From contig NC_065894.1 of assembly GCF_905147045.1 (NCBI RefSeq), positions 14,421,501 to 14,485,500 of the forward strand: a stretch of 64,000 nucleotides of DNA, read 5' to 3'. The notes beneath the pieces are model-generated. The model saw only the letters and a list, made by a program, of their open reading frames with translations, was not told the origin of the DNA and did not search any database. Below, in pieces: positions 24,268 to 35,200 of this stretch; the stretch's first letter is position 1; each line of letters starts with the position of its first letter. The stretch is from Nymphalis io. Taxonomy: Eukaryota; Arthropoda; Insecta; Lepidoptera; Nymphalidae. The translations under genes and the position numbers were made by a program.

Positions 24268-24590
24268 TCTCTTGACCAATTTCGGCCACGGCGGCCAATC
24301 TCAAGAGAGATTAGTCAACTGCGCAAGAAATAGTGCACAAGTTTGTGCGCACAGTTGCACTCCCTATCACTCTCATAATCTTATAGGATAGCAAACCGAC
24401 AAGACTGGAGAGAGTTCGGCGCAGGACCAATGGATTTACGTACTTTCTGAGGCACGGGGGTATACACACTTCTAACTTCCAGACTTTGAGCTGCTACTGA
24501 GAATCTTCGACAGAAAAACTCACTAACTTTTCATCGGCCTGACTTCGAGATCAGCGGCCTTATATCCAGCCATCAGACCAACGAGGCAGT
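24268..24590 (-). repeat. Family B SINE, near full length, reverse
   Basis: Same landmarks as the copy at 17283-17639: GGCCACGGCGGCCAATCTCA, AGGCACGGGGGTATACACAC and CAGACCAACGAGGCAGT. The internal promoter-like head is diverged. Confidence 0.75.
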
Positions 24591-25039
24591 TAATTTTTGC
24601 CATTATACATGTACGCATCTAATCAATCTAATATGAAATACATTAGGCCGTGTCTTTAATTTTCAATGACAATTAATTCCAATCTGTTCAATACCATAGC
24701 AGTGGTTAAGACTTTGAACATTTAATTAAATACACACAATAAATGCTTCAATTTTATAAAATTAGTTTCATTTAAACAACAACATGGCCCACTCATGCTT
24801 TACAATGGTGGAGCTATCTATCTCACTCATAATTCAAAAATCTATAACGACACTCAATTACGTGAATCTGTAACCCAAAACCTGTTTGGAACAAACAATA
24901 ACAATTTAAAAAATATATAGTGATGAAATAATTATGTTTAGTTCTTAAACAGAAAATGCTATTTATATTTTTGCATTTATTTTTAATAACATATATATAT
25001 ATATATACTGATACCGTTTTAATATTCACAAAATATTGG

Positions 25040-25113
25040 CGAGGACAGACTTGCGCCACCGCACGACCTTAGTACACCTATATAATGCATGGCGTACTGG
25101 CTTCGACATCACT
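25040..25113 (+). promoter_or_regulatory. Promoter of gene 5
   Basis: CGAGGACAGACTTGCGCC begins at 25040, TATATAA at 25079 (39 bases on) and TCACT at 25109, 30 bases after the TATA box. The whole stretch to the splice donor is nearly the same as in genes 6 and 7. Confidence 0.8.
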
Positions 25114-25159
25114 CTTCTAGCAAACTTTGTCATCTTACAAGTCCCCTAAACGCGACAGT

Positions 25160-26278
25160 ATGAAAGCTTTTGTAAGTAAATGCAGAAATTTTAAAACAAT
25201 ACTAGTACTTTGAAAACAATCACTACGTCGTGGTGGGAAGGAAAGTGTACCAAGTATTGTAGTAAAATAGCGACACAAGTGCAAAATAAAGTGGAGATTA
25301 TTGTTTGATTTATTTATATTTTAAGGAAAAGAAAAAAACGATTTTTCTTAGTTGTAAATCTAATAAAAAGTCAATTAAGTTCACGATTTATATTAAAACC
25401 AACATATGTAGCTCAATGACATCGGGCGCCCGAGCCGCCGAGCAATGGGATAGTCGCAGTTTCTGTACTATTTATTATTGTGTAACTATTGGTAGCACGC
25501 CATATATTAGTAATTATTTTTTATGCTTTTTATAACAATGTTGTTTCTTTTACAATTTCAGATTGTTATCTGCGCTATTATAGCCAGCACTTCAGCCGGT
25601 AATGAAAAGCGTGAGAAGCGAAGCTTTCTCGGCGGTCTTCACTCTATTGATAGTCTTTCCTACGGAGGCTCATACGGTGGTATTTATGGCAGCGACTACG
25701 GCTATGATGGCTACTCGAGTTACGCAGCACCGGCGATCAGTTACACTGCACCTGTCGTCAGTCATGTAGCACCTGCGATCAGTTACACTGCACCTGTGGT
25801 CAGTCATGTAGCACCTGCGATCAGTTATGCTGCACCTGTGGTCAGTCATGTAGCACCTGCGATCAGTTATGCTGCACCTGTGGTCAGTCACGCAGCACCT
25901 GCGATAAGTTACACTGCCCCTGTGATCAATCGCGCAGCATCGGCGATCAGTTACGCTGCACCTGCAATCAGCTACGCAGCACCTATAATCAGTTACCCTG
26001 GACCTGCAATCAGCTACGCCGCACCTGCTGCCAAAGTTGTATCTGTCAAAACAGTAGTCAAGTCACAGCGAGAGGTCGACGTCAACAAGACAAGTTCGAA
26101 GCAAGAGGTGAAGGTGCGCAAAGTGGTGTCCGAGCCTCAAGTAGTGTCCGTCAACAAGGTAGTAGCCGCTCCCTCCCCCCTCAACTTCGACGCCTACAGC
26201 AGCGGACTCTCCGGATACGGTTCGGGTTACGAATACGGTTCTGTTTACGGTTCTGATTACTCTAGCGGTTTGTGGTGA
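25160..26278 (+). CDS. Gene 5: cuticle protein 16.5-like with 42-base repeat array and altered hexads
   Basis: Exon 1 25160-25171 (MKAF), exon 2 25562-26278 (acceptor TTTCAG), intron of 390 bases, 242 residues. A longer reading frame that opens at 25523 runs through intron and is not the start. Dibasic segment: E-K-R-E-K-R-S-F-L-G-G (Ser in place of Gly after the site, unlike its neighbours). The centre holds four to five copies of a 14-residue unit (I-S-Y-x-A-P-V-V-S-H-V-A-P-A), 42 bases each. The hexad block from residue 163 is broken: after V-V-K-S-Q-R comes E-V-D-V-N-K-T-S-S-K-Q-E, about five residues longer than in its relatives, before V-K-V-R-K resumes. It ends S-S-G-L-W. Signal-peptide residues also differ (I-I-A-S-T-S-A-G). 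AATAAA is at 26356-26361. The frame is open throughout, so it may be functional but under relaxed constraint. Confidence 0.85.
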
Positions 26279-26608
26279 ACGAAGACAAACCTGTTCTTCT
26301 AGTCAATGTGCTATGTATAAGTTTTTATATTTGAGTTTTATTAAATGAATGATGAAATAAATAGTATATATATTTTCATAATCGTTGTTGTCATTTATCA
26401 AATTTATACATACATATCATGTACAATTACTTACAACGACAAAATATCCCTCATAACTTATAAGTACTTAAGACTTACTTTTGACCAAAATGATAGCAAA
26501 ATATTCTTAAGAGGTTCTTATAAAATTAATTTTGCTCAAAAAAAAAAAAACAAAACAAAATTTAAAAAAGCTAAAGTAGTCATAAACATAATATGATATA
26601 TTAAAACT

Positions 26609-26923
26609 GAGCCGAGATGGCCTAGTGGTTAGAACGCGTAAATCTTAACCGATGATTGTGGGTTCGAACCCGGGCAAGCACCACTGAATTTTCATGTGCT
26701 TAATTTGTGATTATAATTTATCTCGTGCTTGAAGTTCAGTAGTAGTTGGTAAAGGAAAACCTCGTGAAGAAACGTGCATGTGTCTAATTTCATTGAAATT
26801 ATGTCACTTGTGTATTCTACCAACACGCATTGGAGCAGCGTGGTGGAATAAACTCTAAACCTTCTCCTCAAAAAGGGAGAGGAGGCCTTAGCCCAGCAAT
26901 GGGACATTTACAGGCTGTCACTC
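26609..26923 (+). mobile_element. Family A (Metulj-like) SINE, complete with target-site duplication
   Basis: The tRNA-like head has an A box (GGCCTAGTGGTTAGA) and a B box (GGGTTCGAACC). The body continues to GCCCAGCAATGGGACATTTA and CAGGCTGTCACTC. A 12-base direct repeat TATATTAAAACT flanks it (26597-26608 and 26924-26935), the mark of a target-primed insertion. The pol III boxes are intact; it is a SINE and not a functional tRNA gene. Confidence 0.88.
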
Positions 26924-26954
26924 TATATTAAAACTAAACACAGAAATAGCCTAC

Positions 26955-27370
26955 GACTACTTTGCAGATTCAAGTGGGTCCCAGTGGGGATGCCTTTCTA
27001 TTCTTTGTAAATAACATTTGTCATACAAAACTAACGATACAGGCTTTATGCTGACGATTCCGTAAAATTCAAAACATTCATACGTGGTTTAACTTTAAAT
27101 ATGGATGACATTAAATACAAAAAATTATTATATAATATATACAACAAAACAAACGTCGACAACCTCTTCATACAAGCTGGATGTCTATACACTTCACCAA
27201 GTCCTATGCGTGTTATTAGATAGTAAATGAAAGTTCAAAGCACATACTGAAGTCGCTGTTAAAAAAGCTCCCCAGATGTTAGGGTTCCTAAAAATAAATA
27301 GTAATGAATTTTATTTTACTTCAAGAACACGTCTGTGAATTTTGTTTTATGAGTGCCGTACGTGACTATT
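26955..27370 (+). mobile_element. LINE reverse-transcriptase remnant
   Basis: One frame reads Y-A-D-D-S-V-K-F (the catalytic Y-x-D-D of RT) at about 27046. Further on comes V-K-K-A-P-Q-M-L-G-F-L, matching the region after the RT palm in jockey-like elements. Stops and frame changes show decay, and both ends are missing. Confidence 0.6.
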
Positions 27371-27427
27371 ATGAGTTGACAGACGAATGTCATTAACCAA
27401 TATTATTTACTTAAAAAATGTGTTATA

Positions 27428-28588
27428 TTAGATCCTTAGGACATATGAAATTGGCGTTTTATATGGGAGGAATATAAAGTCAATGTTTATTTAATCGAAG
27501 TATGCACCGTTGTTATCTATGCACTTTTGCCATCTCATAGGTAGTTCATTGATCCCTTTACTAAAAAAACCATGGGGGCGAGAATCAATAAACTCTTTGA
27601 AGGCGTAACTTAGTGGTTGTTTATTGTGCATTTTGTGTCTTACGTTGTCGTGAAGCAGCAGTGACCTAGAGCGATTGACCAATCTCGGTTATTTAGCAGC
27701 TTGTTCTTCATTCATGGTTTGCGGTTGCTGACAACTGATATCTGCCATAATCGTTTGGCCAGATTTTTGAAAACTGTAGTGAACAACACCGGCGCTAGTC
27801 CATCAAACTCTCACAAGTAACTTTTTCTGACTCAATTTTCGTTTAGGGCAGGATTTGCTGGGTCTCCAGGGTTCAGCCATTGCGATGAGCTTCCGATTAT
27901 TGTACAGTATCCACTTTTCATCACAAGTAATGATTCGATTTAAAATCCCTTCATTATTGTATTGGTTGAGCAAAGTAACACAGCAGTCGACGCGTGTTTG
28001 CAAGATCGATTCACTCAATTCATGAAGTACCCATCGTTCAAGTTGTTTTACTTTCCCGATTTGCTTCAAGTGGATTAATACAGTTTTATTACTTACCCCG
28101 AAGACTGCAGCTATCTCTGAAGTGCTTTGTGATGGATCCGCTTCCACAATATATTTAATTTATTATGCCTTTAATTCTTCATTTCTCACTTTGGTCTCCG
28201 GCCGTCCACGGGGTTGGTTATGAAGGTCGAAATTTCCAGAACGAAAATGTTGAAACCAAAAACGTACCATGCTTTCTTTTGCGATACCAGCGCCGTACAC
28301 ATCATTATTCCTTCGAGCTGTTTCTGCAGCACTGGTGCCACAGTAGAACTCGTACTCGTAAATATACGATATTTCATATTTTCCATTGTGCAGTAATAAG
28401 CGACACCAAAGAAATAAAATAAATAAAAAAGTATGAGGAAAATACAAATAAATGACTGTTTTCAAAACTCAAATGTACCAGCTATATGAATTTATTGATT
28501 TGAATTTGGAATTCTTAACCAAAGAGGAGATATTTCAGATCAAAGTGGTCAGTACGACAAAACACTAATTTCATATGTAATGACCTAA
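27428..28588 (-). mobile_element. mariner transposon, non-autonomous by internal deletion
   Basis: Terminal inverted repeats can be aligned: the left end TTAGATCCTTAGGACATATG and AAATTGGCGTTTT against the reverse of the right end, TTAGGTCATTACATATG and AAATTAGTGTTTT. Both ends are flanked by TA, the mariner target. The length is about 1.16 kb. It encodes the broken transposase described at 27491-28386. It lies between gene 5 and gene 6, close to the duplicated block upstream of gene 6. Confidence 0.85.
27491..28386 (-). pseudogene. mariner transposase pseudogene
   Basis: Pieces of a D,D34D transposase occur in three frames on the minus strand. The start M-E-N-M-K-Y-R-I-F is at 28386; the helix-turn-helix part (T-S-A-A-E-T-A-R-R, then F-R-S-G-N-F-D-L) is in a second frame; the catalytic core with T-C-D-E-K-W (first Asp) is at 27803-28147; a last piece has L-L-L-H-D-N-V-R (second Asp) and ends R-W-Q-K-C-I-D-N-N-G-A-Y-F-D. 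Family members are about 345 residues long. Here the segment between H-D-N-V-R and F-K-E-F-I-D-S is nearly gone, which removes the region of the third catalytic Asp. It is inactive. Confidence 0.85.
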
Positions 28589-28708
28589 TATGTATTGCCG
28601 GGTGTGTCTAAATACAAAAAAAATCACTAAATATAACTTGCATAACACATTTAATGGAAATCATCTATCGCTTTACACTATTTTTAGGGTTATTATTTAG
28701 TTGTTCAC

Positions 28709-28867
28709 AAATCACCTCGACGCGAATCTATCACAAGGTCAAAGCGATGTCCCATCCTTCATTCATGTTTATTTAAACAGCGCTATGCTAATGCGATATT
28801 AGTATTACGATTACGATATCATTTGATTTCAATTCGTTAATATTTATGACTATATCCAAGAATAAGC
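28709..28867 (+). promoter_or_regulatory. Duplicated 159-base block upstream of gene 6, with FTZ-F1-like site
   Basis: From CAAATCACCTCGACGCGA to CAAGAATAAGC this matches 36770-36928 almost base for base with no gaps. It lies about 0.9 kb before gene 6; its twin lies about 1.3 kb before gene 7. It contains CAAGGTCA (28734-28741), the core of the FTZ-F1 orphan receptor site known from insect cuticle-gene regulation. A regulatory role is inference; the block could simply mark the edge of the gene duplication. Confidence 0.55.
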
Positions 28868-29039
28868 CAATGATATTGCAATTAAATAAATTTAATAAAA
28901 TCTAATATTAAGAAAATTTTGAATACTAAAGCATGTATTTACGAAATCTTCTTATCAAAGCAGATACTAGTTATTAAAGGTAAACAATAATTAACAGCGA
29001 CCAATGAATAACGCGACATACTTTATGAGACTTCATATA

Positions 29040-29275
29040 TTTTTATAGGCAGGCGGGCGAGCAAACGGACACCTGATGGTAAGTGGTCACCAACACCCAT
29101 TGATATTGGCGATGTAAGAAATAATGCACCAACCTTGGGAACTGAGATGTTGTGTCCCTTGTGCCAGTAGTTATACTGGCTTACTCACCCTTCAAACCGG
29201 AACACTAAAATATCTGATGTGTGGGTGGTACCCACCTAGACGAGCCTGCATAAAGCCTTACCACCAGGCAAAAGG
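29040..29275 (-). repeat. Family C repeat, reverse
   Basis: Begins with ATATTTTTATAGGCAGGCGG, then CACCTGATGGTAAGTGGTCA, and ends near AAGCCTTACCACCAG. Well preserved. Confidence 0.78.
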
Positions 29276-29670
29276 GTTAAACAAATGTTACAATTTCGAG
29301 TCAAAGTGGTCTTTCGAGCATCTTCTTTGTTATAAAGAAGTAAACTTACTAAGTAAGATCATAAAGCTGAGTACGTAGCAGGTAATCTTCGAACCAACTC
29401 ATGTGATTTCAAAAATGTTTAACGTATTATACTACATAAGTATAAACCTTCAGAATGAACGCAGGCTGTACATTATTCCAGACAGGCTATACATTTGTAA
29501 CTTACAAACGCAGCATTAACTGCAAGAGCTAAATGAACGTTTTATACAGAAGAGTTGATAAATGATTGCGTTATTTTATATGTCTTTTATGACAGAAAAT
29601 TAAATAAATGTAAATAATATTTTCCATTTGAAATGTCTCTGATACAGTTTTAATAATCGCATAATATAGA

Positions 29671-29744
29671 CGAGGACAAACTTGCGCCACCGCACGAGCG
29701 TAGTACAACTATATAACGCCCATCACACTGGCTTCGACATCACT
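29671..29744 (+). promoter_or_regulatory. Promoter of gene 6
   Basis: CGAGGACAAACTTGCGCC begins at 29671, TATATAA at 29710 and TCACT at 29740 (30 bases after TATA). The start codon is at 29789. Almost identical to the promoter of gene 7. Confidence 0.82.
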
Positions 29745-29788
29745 CATCCCACTATCTTGTCATCTAACAAGTCTCGAAACACGACAAT

Positions 29789-30770
29789 ATGAAAGCCTTC
29801 GTAAGTAAACTCAGCTTAAAATTATACTATTTTGTAATCAATTACTACAAAGATAATTTACCAAGTATTGTATTAATAAGGTACAAGTGTAACATTTAGA
29901 AGTGAATATTGGTGTTTGTTTTATTTTTATTTTAAGAAAAACATATATTTAACAATAAATATATAGTAAAGATTAAATTAATTCCTCGTTACTTATCAAA
30001 GCCTACAAAGCTCAACGCTATGCGAGAATCGGGTGGGAGTTACTGTCATGCCCTTCGTGCTATAGTTGTATATTATTGCATATTATATGTAATTCTGTTT
30101 TTCATAAATATTTATAAATATATATTACTAAATTATTTTTTTTCAATTACAGATCGTCGCCTGCGCTATTGTGGCCTGCGCTTCAGCCGGTAATGAGAAG
30201 CGGGAGAAGCGAGGCTTTCTCGGCGGTCTTCACTCTATTGACAGTCTTTCCCACGGAGGCTCGTACGGTGGTATTTATGGCAGTGGCTATGGTTATGGTG
30301 GCTACTCGGGTTTCTCTGCACCCGCTATAAGCTATGCTGCACCCGCCATCAATTACGCAGCACCTGCGGTCAGTTACGCTGCACCTGTGATCAGTCACGC
30401 AGCGCCTGCGATCAGTTACGCTGCACCTGTGATCAGTCACGCAGCACCTGCGATCGGCTATGCTGCACCTGCAATCAGCTATGCTGCACCTGCGATTAAC
30501 TACGCGGCACCTGCAATCAGCTACGCCGCACCTGCTGCCAAAGTTGTGACAGTCAACAAAGTGGTCAACTCGCAGCGTGTCGTCGACGTTCCACAAGTGG
30601 TGAAGGTGCGCAAAGTGGTGTCCGAACCTCAAATAGTGTCCGTCAACAAGGTAGTAGCCGCTCCCTCCCCCCTCAGCTACAACGCCTACAACAACGGACT
30701 CTCTGGATTCGGGTCCGGTTACGGATACGGTTCGGTTTACGGCGCTGGCTACTCTAACGGTTGGTGGTGA
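29789..30770 (+). CDS. Gene 6: cuticle protein 16.5-like, Y-A-A-P-A repeat protein
   Basis: Exon 1 29789-29800 (MKAF, donor GTAAGT), exon 2 30153-30770 (acceptor TTACAG), intron of 352 bases, 209 residues. Signal peptide, then N-E-K-R-E-K-R-G-F-L-G-G-L-H-S. The central part has about ten seven-residue A-A-P units, including two V-I-S-H-A-A-P-A variants (gene 4 has one, gene 7 three). Hexads run over residues 135-176. The C-terminal Gly/Tyr/Ser stretch ends S-N-G-W-W. The first part of exon 2 is almost identical to genes 4 and 7. Secreted cuticle structural role inferred. Confidence 0.88.
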
Positions 30771-31374
30771 ACGAACGAAAACCTGTCCTTCTAGTCAATG
30801 TCTTCTGTATAAGTTTTTTTTGTTTGTACTTTTTTATTTAATCATGAAATACAATCATGCATATTTTCATAAGTTTTGTATTATTTATTGAACTTTATAC
30901 ACCTTATAACATAATTAGTTAAAAGTTCCTTCATTACCGATAATAAGGTACTTTTACATAAAGCAACAGTAACACCAATTGGAATTAACTCGTAATGAAT
31001 TAATTATTATTACTCGTTTAAAACCAAAAGAGGAAATTTTGTTGTAAATATTATGAAATAATCACGAATATACGATACAATATAAAGGTTAAAATACACT
31101 TATATTGTATACACTCTGGTGCTCCACTCTTGTCGTTATAATTTTAAATAATAAAATATAAATAGAGACGAGAATACAATAACCCTCACGTAGTAATGGT
31201 AGTCGCCTCGCAAATCGGTGATCGCGAAATCAGCAGTAATATAAAAAAATATGGAGATTATATAAATTTAGAATGTACCGAAATATGACACTATGGCATG
31301 TGATCATGAATCGTGTCTGTCTGTATCCCTGAGGAAGTTAACAAATATTTTTATATTAATTTTATATATGAAAT

Positions 31375-31600
31375 ATGAACGTGGACGGGCCATCCGATGG
31401 TAAATAGTCACCATCGCCCAAGGACATTTACATCGCTTTAAGAAAAATAAGCCATTCCTGCTATCGCCAATGCGCCACATATTTGCTCGACCACTTACCT
31501 ATTCCATAAAAAAAATGCTGCTTTGTGGCAGAATATATGCTGAGTGAGTGGTACTTACCCAGACGGACTTGTACAAAACCCTACCAAGGTTGGCAAATGT
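31375..31600 (-). repeat. Family C repeat, reverse, diverged
   Basis: Recognised by CATCCGATGGTAAATAGTCA, then CCATCGCCCAAGGACATTTA and, at the far end, CTTGTACAAAACCCTACCAA. Confidence 0.6.
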
Positions 31601-32244
31601 TTACATATCATATTTTAACAAAGCACGAGGATAAATAGATCATTTATCCTTTTTATCCTCGTATGAAGTTAGGATATTTAGCTAATTACTAACAGCTATA
31701 AAAAAGACATCACACCCTGGTTATGGCCTCCAGTGGTGACAAGAGGACCAGTTCTTTTTCGCTCACAGATTCTAAATTGCAATTAAACAAAGATATAGTG
31801 CAAGTATTCGATCATTTCACGCGGACACGCAGATGAGTAGATATTTACAAAAGAGAGCTGTCCGGTCGATTTAAAATCTTGGAGCTCGAGATTCAGGATA
31901 TTTTTTTAAATGGTAGGAATATTTACAGTTTTGATACAATCTTGATAAAATCAGTCGAGATCACTGTATAAACACGAGAAGTAAGGATAAACTTATAACG
32001 CCAATTTTTCGACTCCACGTAGTTAATAAATCCTTCTCGGGGCAAGGTATTTGCGTCTTTAATTAATTTCCGCAAGTAAATTACCTGTAATAATTAATAA
32101 ATTAAAATCGTTTTTCAAATATACATTATTATTAATAGGGTATATGGCTCAACACGAGATAATATAGATGACAAAAAAGCGTGGAGTTAGGTTAGGTTAC
32201 TTGTTGACTTTCAGGCGTCATATAAATTTCATTATTTTTTCCGT

Positions 32245-35200
32245 GCAGTGACGGAGAAAGAATACATTTCACTGCCCCTCTCTTTCCCATGGGTGTCGTA
32301 AGAGGCGACTAAGGGATATCTGAGCGACCATCTGCTCATCTGGTGGTAGGATGCTAACATCCGCCTGGCTTGTTACCACCGTACGCATGGTGAAAAACTC
32401 GTGAAGTGGCTTGCAGCCGCGTTTCGAGGTCAGCCAGCGTACAGCCAGAGCCCGAGCGAGTATTGCCGCGATGGGTGTTGGTCCAATTGGAGACGGCTGT
32501 TGAACCAATGCCGGGGGAAACTGTATTGACCTGCCGGTCAGGGAGACCCGAAGAAACGGCTGTTCCGCTGGCCGCCCGTGGCATAGTACAGGGGCCCGAG
32601 CGTGCCTAACCAGCTCGTGAGGCTGCCCCACCAGGCCACGCATAATCTCGGGGTGGACCGTCGTGCCGGTTGGTGACCGGTAGGTGGGGTCCCGGCGGCC
32701 ACTTCCGGGGGGGTTCGGGGGCCCTTCCGTCCGGCGGGTCAGTGTATTTTTCCTTTTGGCAACCACTTGGGGAAACACGCCTCCACACTTTGCCCATCCC
32801 TATCGTGGCAATACATCGCTCGCTTCACGTCTCTTTTCCACTTCATTTTTCCCAAATGGCGCAACAAAAAAGAAATAACGGTCGTACAGCGGTGCACACC
32901 CCCACCATACCCTCGCTGTTTGAGGTCGAGTTCTCTAACATCCGAGGACTCCACACTAACCTCAACGCTGTCCACCACCATCTCGAGACAGCACGGCCAG
33001 CAATGTTGTTTCTCACGGAGACACAAATACTCCGTCCTGCCGATACCAGCTACCTTAATTATCCCGGCTACACGCTTGAAGAATCCTTCAAAGCGAAAGC
33101 CGGAGTATGCTTGTTCGTCAGGACGGATGTTTGCTGTCACCGACTGCGCTGCTTGGAGGACCCCTCCTTCTCCATGTTGGTGGTACGTGTGGACCTGGTT
33201 CGTCAGAGCCGAGTCTACGTGTGCCTCTACAGATCCCACAATGGTGACTTGGAGACAAGCCGATTATTTGACCATCTTAGTCGGGTGGCAGATGCTGCGC
33301 AAGAGCAATTTCCTAACGCGGAATTGGTGTTTTTGGGGGATTTTAATGCTCACCACGAATCCTGGTTGAAATCCCTCAAAACTGACCATGCTGGAAGGAC
33401 TGCTCATGCTTTTGCTCTCACACATGACTTGACCCAACTGGTTGATCAGCCCACCAGGATTCCAGACATTGATGGGCAAGCACCTTCTCTACTGGACCTT
33501 CTGCTGACTTCTCACCCGGTGGAATATCAGGTTGTGGTTCAGGCTCCTCTTGGCTCTTCGGATCACAGCCTTATTTCTACCAGAGTGCCACAGGCCAAGC
33601 TGCCGCCACTAGCGGTATGCAAACGTCGCGTTTGGCACTATAAGTCGGCGGATTGGGACGGTATGCGCGATTACTATGCGTCGGTCCCTTGGAAGGAACG
33701 TTGCTTCTGTGGGAATGACCCGACAGCTAGTGCCGCTGCTGTTGCTGGCGAGATCATGTTGGGAATGGAATACTACATTCCTAGCTCAGATCTCGTCAGT
33801 AGGAGTACGCGTAACCGTTGGTTCACTCGTGAATGTGCCGATGCTGTATCATCTAAGCAGGCGGCATATCGCAAGTGGATCAACGGCTGTATTAGCGGGG
33901 CATCTAACATTGACTCACTGAAAGCAAACTATAATAAAAATTCCAAGTCCTGTAGAAAGGCATACACGAGAGCGGATGCAGAGCGCATTGTACAGATTGG
34001 TCATGACCTTGTTTCGCATCCTAGGGGCTCCCGTAGCTTCTGGCGTCTGACCAAGTCTGTGCAAAACAATTTCTGCCAACCTTCGCTGCCACCGCTCAGA
34101 AATCCGGACGGATCGCTAGCTCACAGTCCGCAAGAGCAAGCTGATCTCCTGGCTAAACTCTTTGCCGACAATTCCGTCATCGATGATTGTAGTGCACTGC
34201 CACCTACAATACCTGCATGTGGCCATACGATGCCTGACATTAAAATCAGGCAACGTGATGTGCGTGCGGAGCTGCAATCACTTGATGTACGAAAAGCTAG
34301 CGGTCCCGATGGAATACCAGCCATAGTGCTGAAGAAGTGCGCAGCGGAGCTGTCTCCTGTGTTAACGCGCCTGTTCCAACTTTCTCTCTCTTCGGGAAGT
34401 GTGCCGGAGGCTTGGAGAAGAGCTAATGTGCAAGCGGTTCCCAAAAAAGGGGATCGGTCTGACCCGGCAAATTATCGGCCAATAGCTATCACCTCAGTAC
34501 TTTGTAAGGTGATGGAACGGATTTTAAACAACCAACTGATCCATTACCTAGAAGATCACTGCCTAATTAATGATCGTCAGTACGGGTTTCGACCAAAACG
34601 GTCCACAGGTGATCTTCTAGCGTACGTAACACACCTCTGGGGTGAAGCTATCGACAAGCATGGAGCATCGTTGGCTGTCAGCCTCGATATCTCCAAGGCT
34701 TTCGACAGGGTCTGGCACAGAAGTCTTCTCTCCAAGCTACCGGCATATGGTCTGCCTGCTCAGCTATGCACCTGGATTGCCAGCTTCCTACACAAGCGTA
34801 GCCTTCGTGTTTTAGTAGATGGTTGCGCTTCACAATTCTATGTAGTGAATGCTGGGGTCCCCCAGGGATCTGTGCTATCTCCCACACTCTTTCTTTTGCA
34901 TATCAATGATATGCTCTCCCTTGGGAACATACATTGCTATGCAGATGATACAGTACAGTACAGTGCATGGTGGATACCACGGACGCGCAGTGGCTGGGCG
35001 GGCGGAAACTGAGGAGAGGCGGGAGAATCTTGTCATTGAACTCGATAGGACGTTAGAGCTCATCGCCAAATGGGGCTCTGATAATCTTGTTGAGTTTAAT
35101 GCCAAGAAAACACAGGTATGCGCTCTCACGGCGAAAAAGTCAACATTTTCTCCTCTTCCCTCCCTCCGTGGTACTCCGCTGGTGATGCAAAGCAAAATCG

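Larger units (their letters stand above)
21311..25035. other. Intergenic region between genes 4 and 5
   Basis: No gene seen. It contains a perfect hairpin (21774-21811), a family B scrap (22052-22135), another repeat fragment (22375-22490), a block of nested LINE 3' ends (23225-23965), a reverse family C copy (23970-24240), a reverse family B SINE (24268-24590) and a TA run near 24990-25008. Confidence 0.65.
26364..29665. other. Intergenic region between genes 5 and 6
   Basis: No host gene seen. It holds a full family A SINE (26609-26923), a LINE reverse-transcriptase scrap (26955-27370), the mariner (27428-28588), a duplicated 159-base block (28709-28867) and a reverse family C copy (29040-29275). 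Confidence 0.65.

Noticed and set aside
25523..25561. ATG 13 codons before exon 2 of gene 5 as the start (likewise 41469 for gene 8)
   Set aside because: It lies in the intron: a strong acceptor (TTTCAG) follows, and the MKAF exon behind a TATA box and initiator restores the family signal peptide.
26609..26690. tRNA gene with good A and B boxes
   Set aside because: It is the head of a SINE: the body continues for 230 bases, target-site duplicates flank it, and the same unit recurs at 44533 and in fragments.
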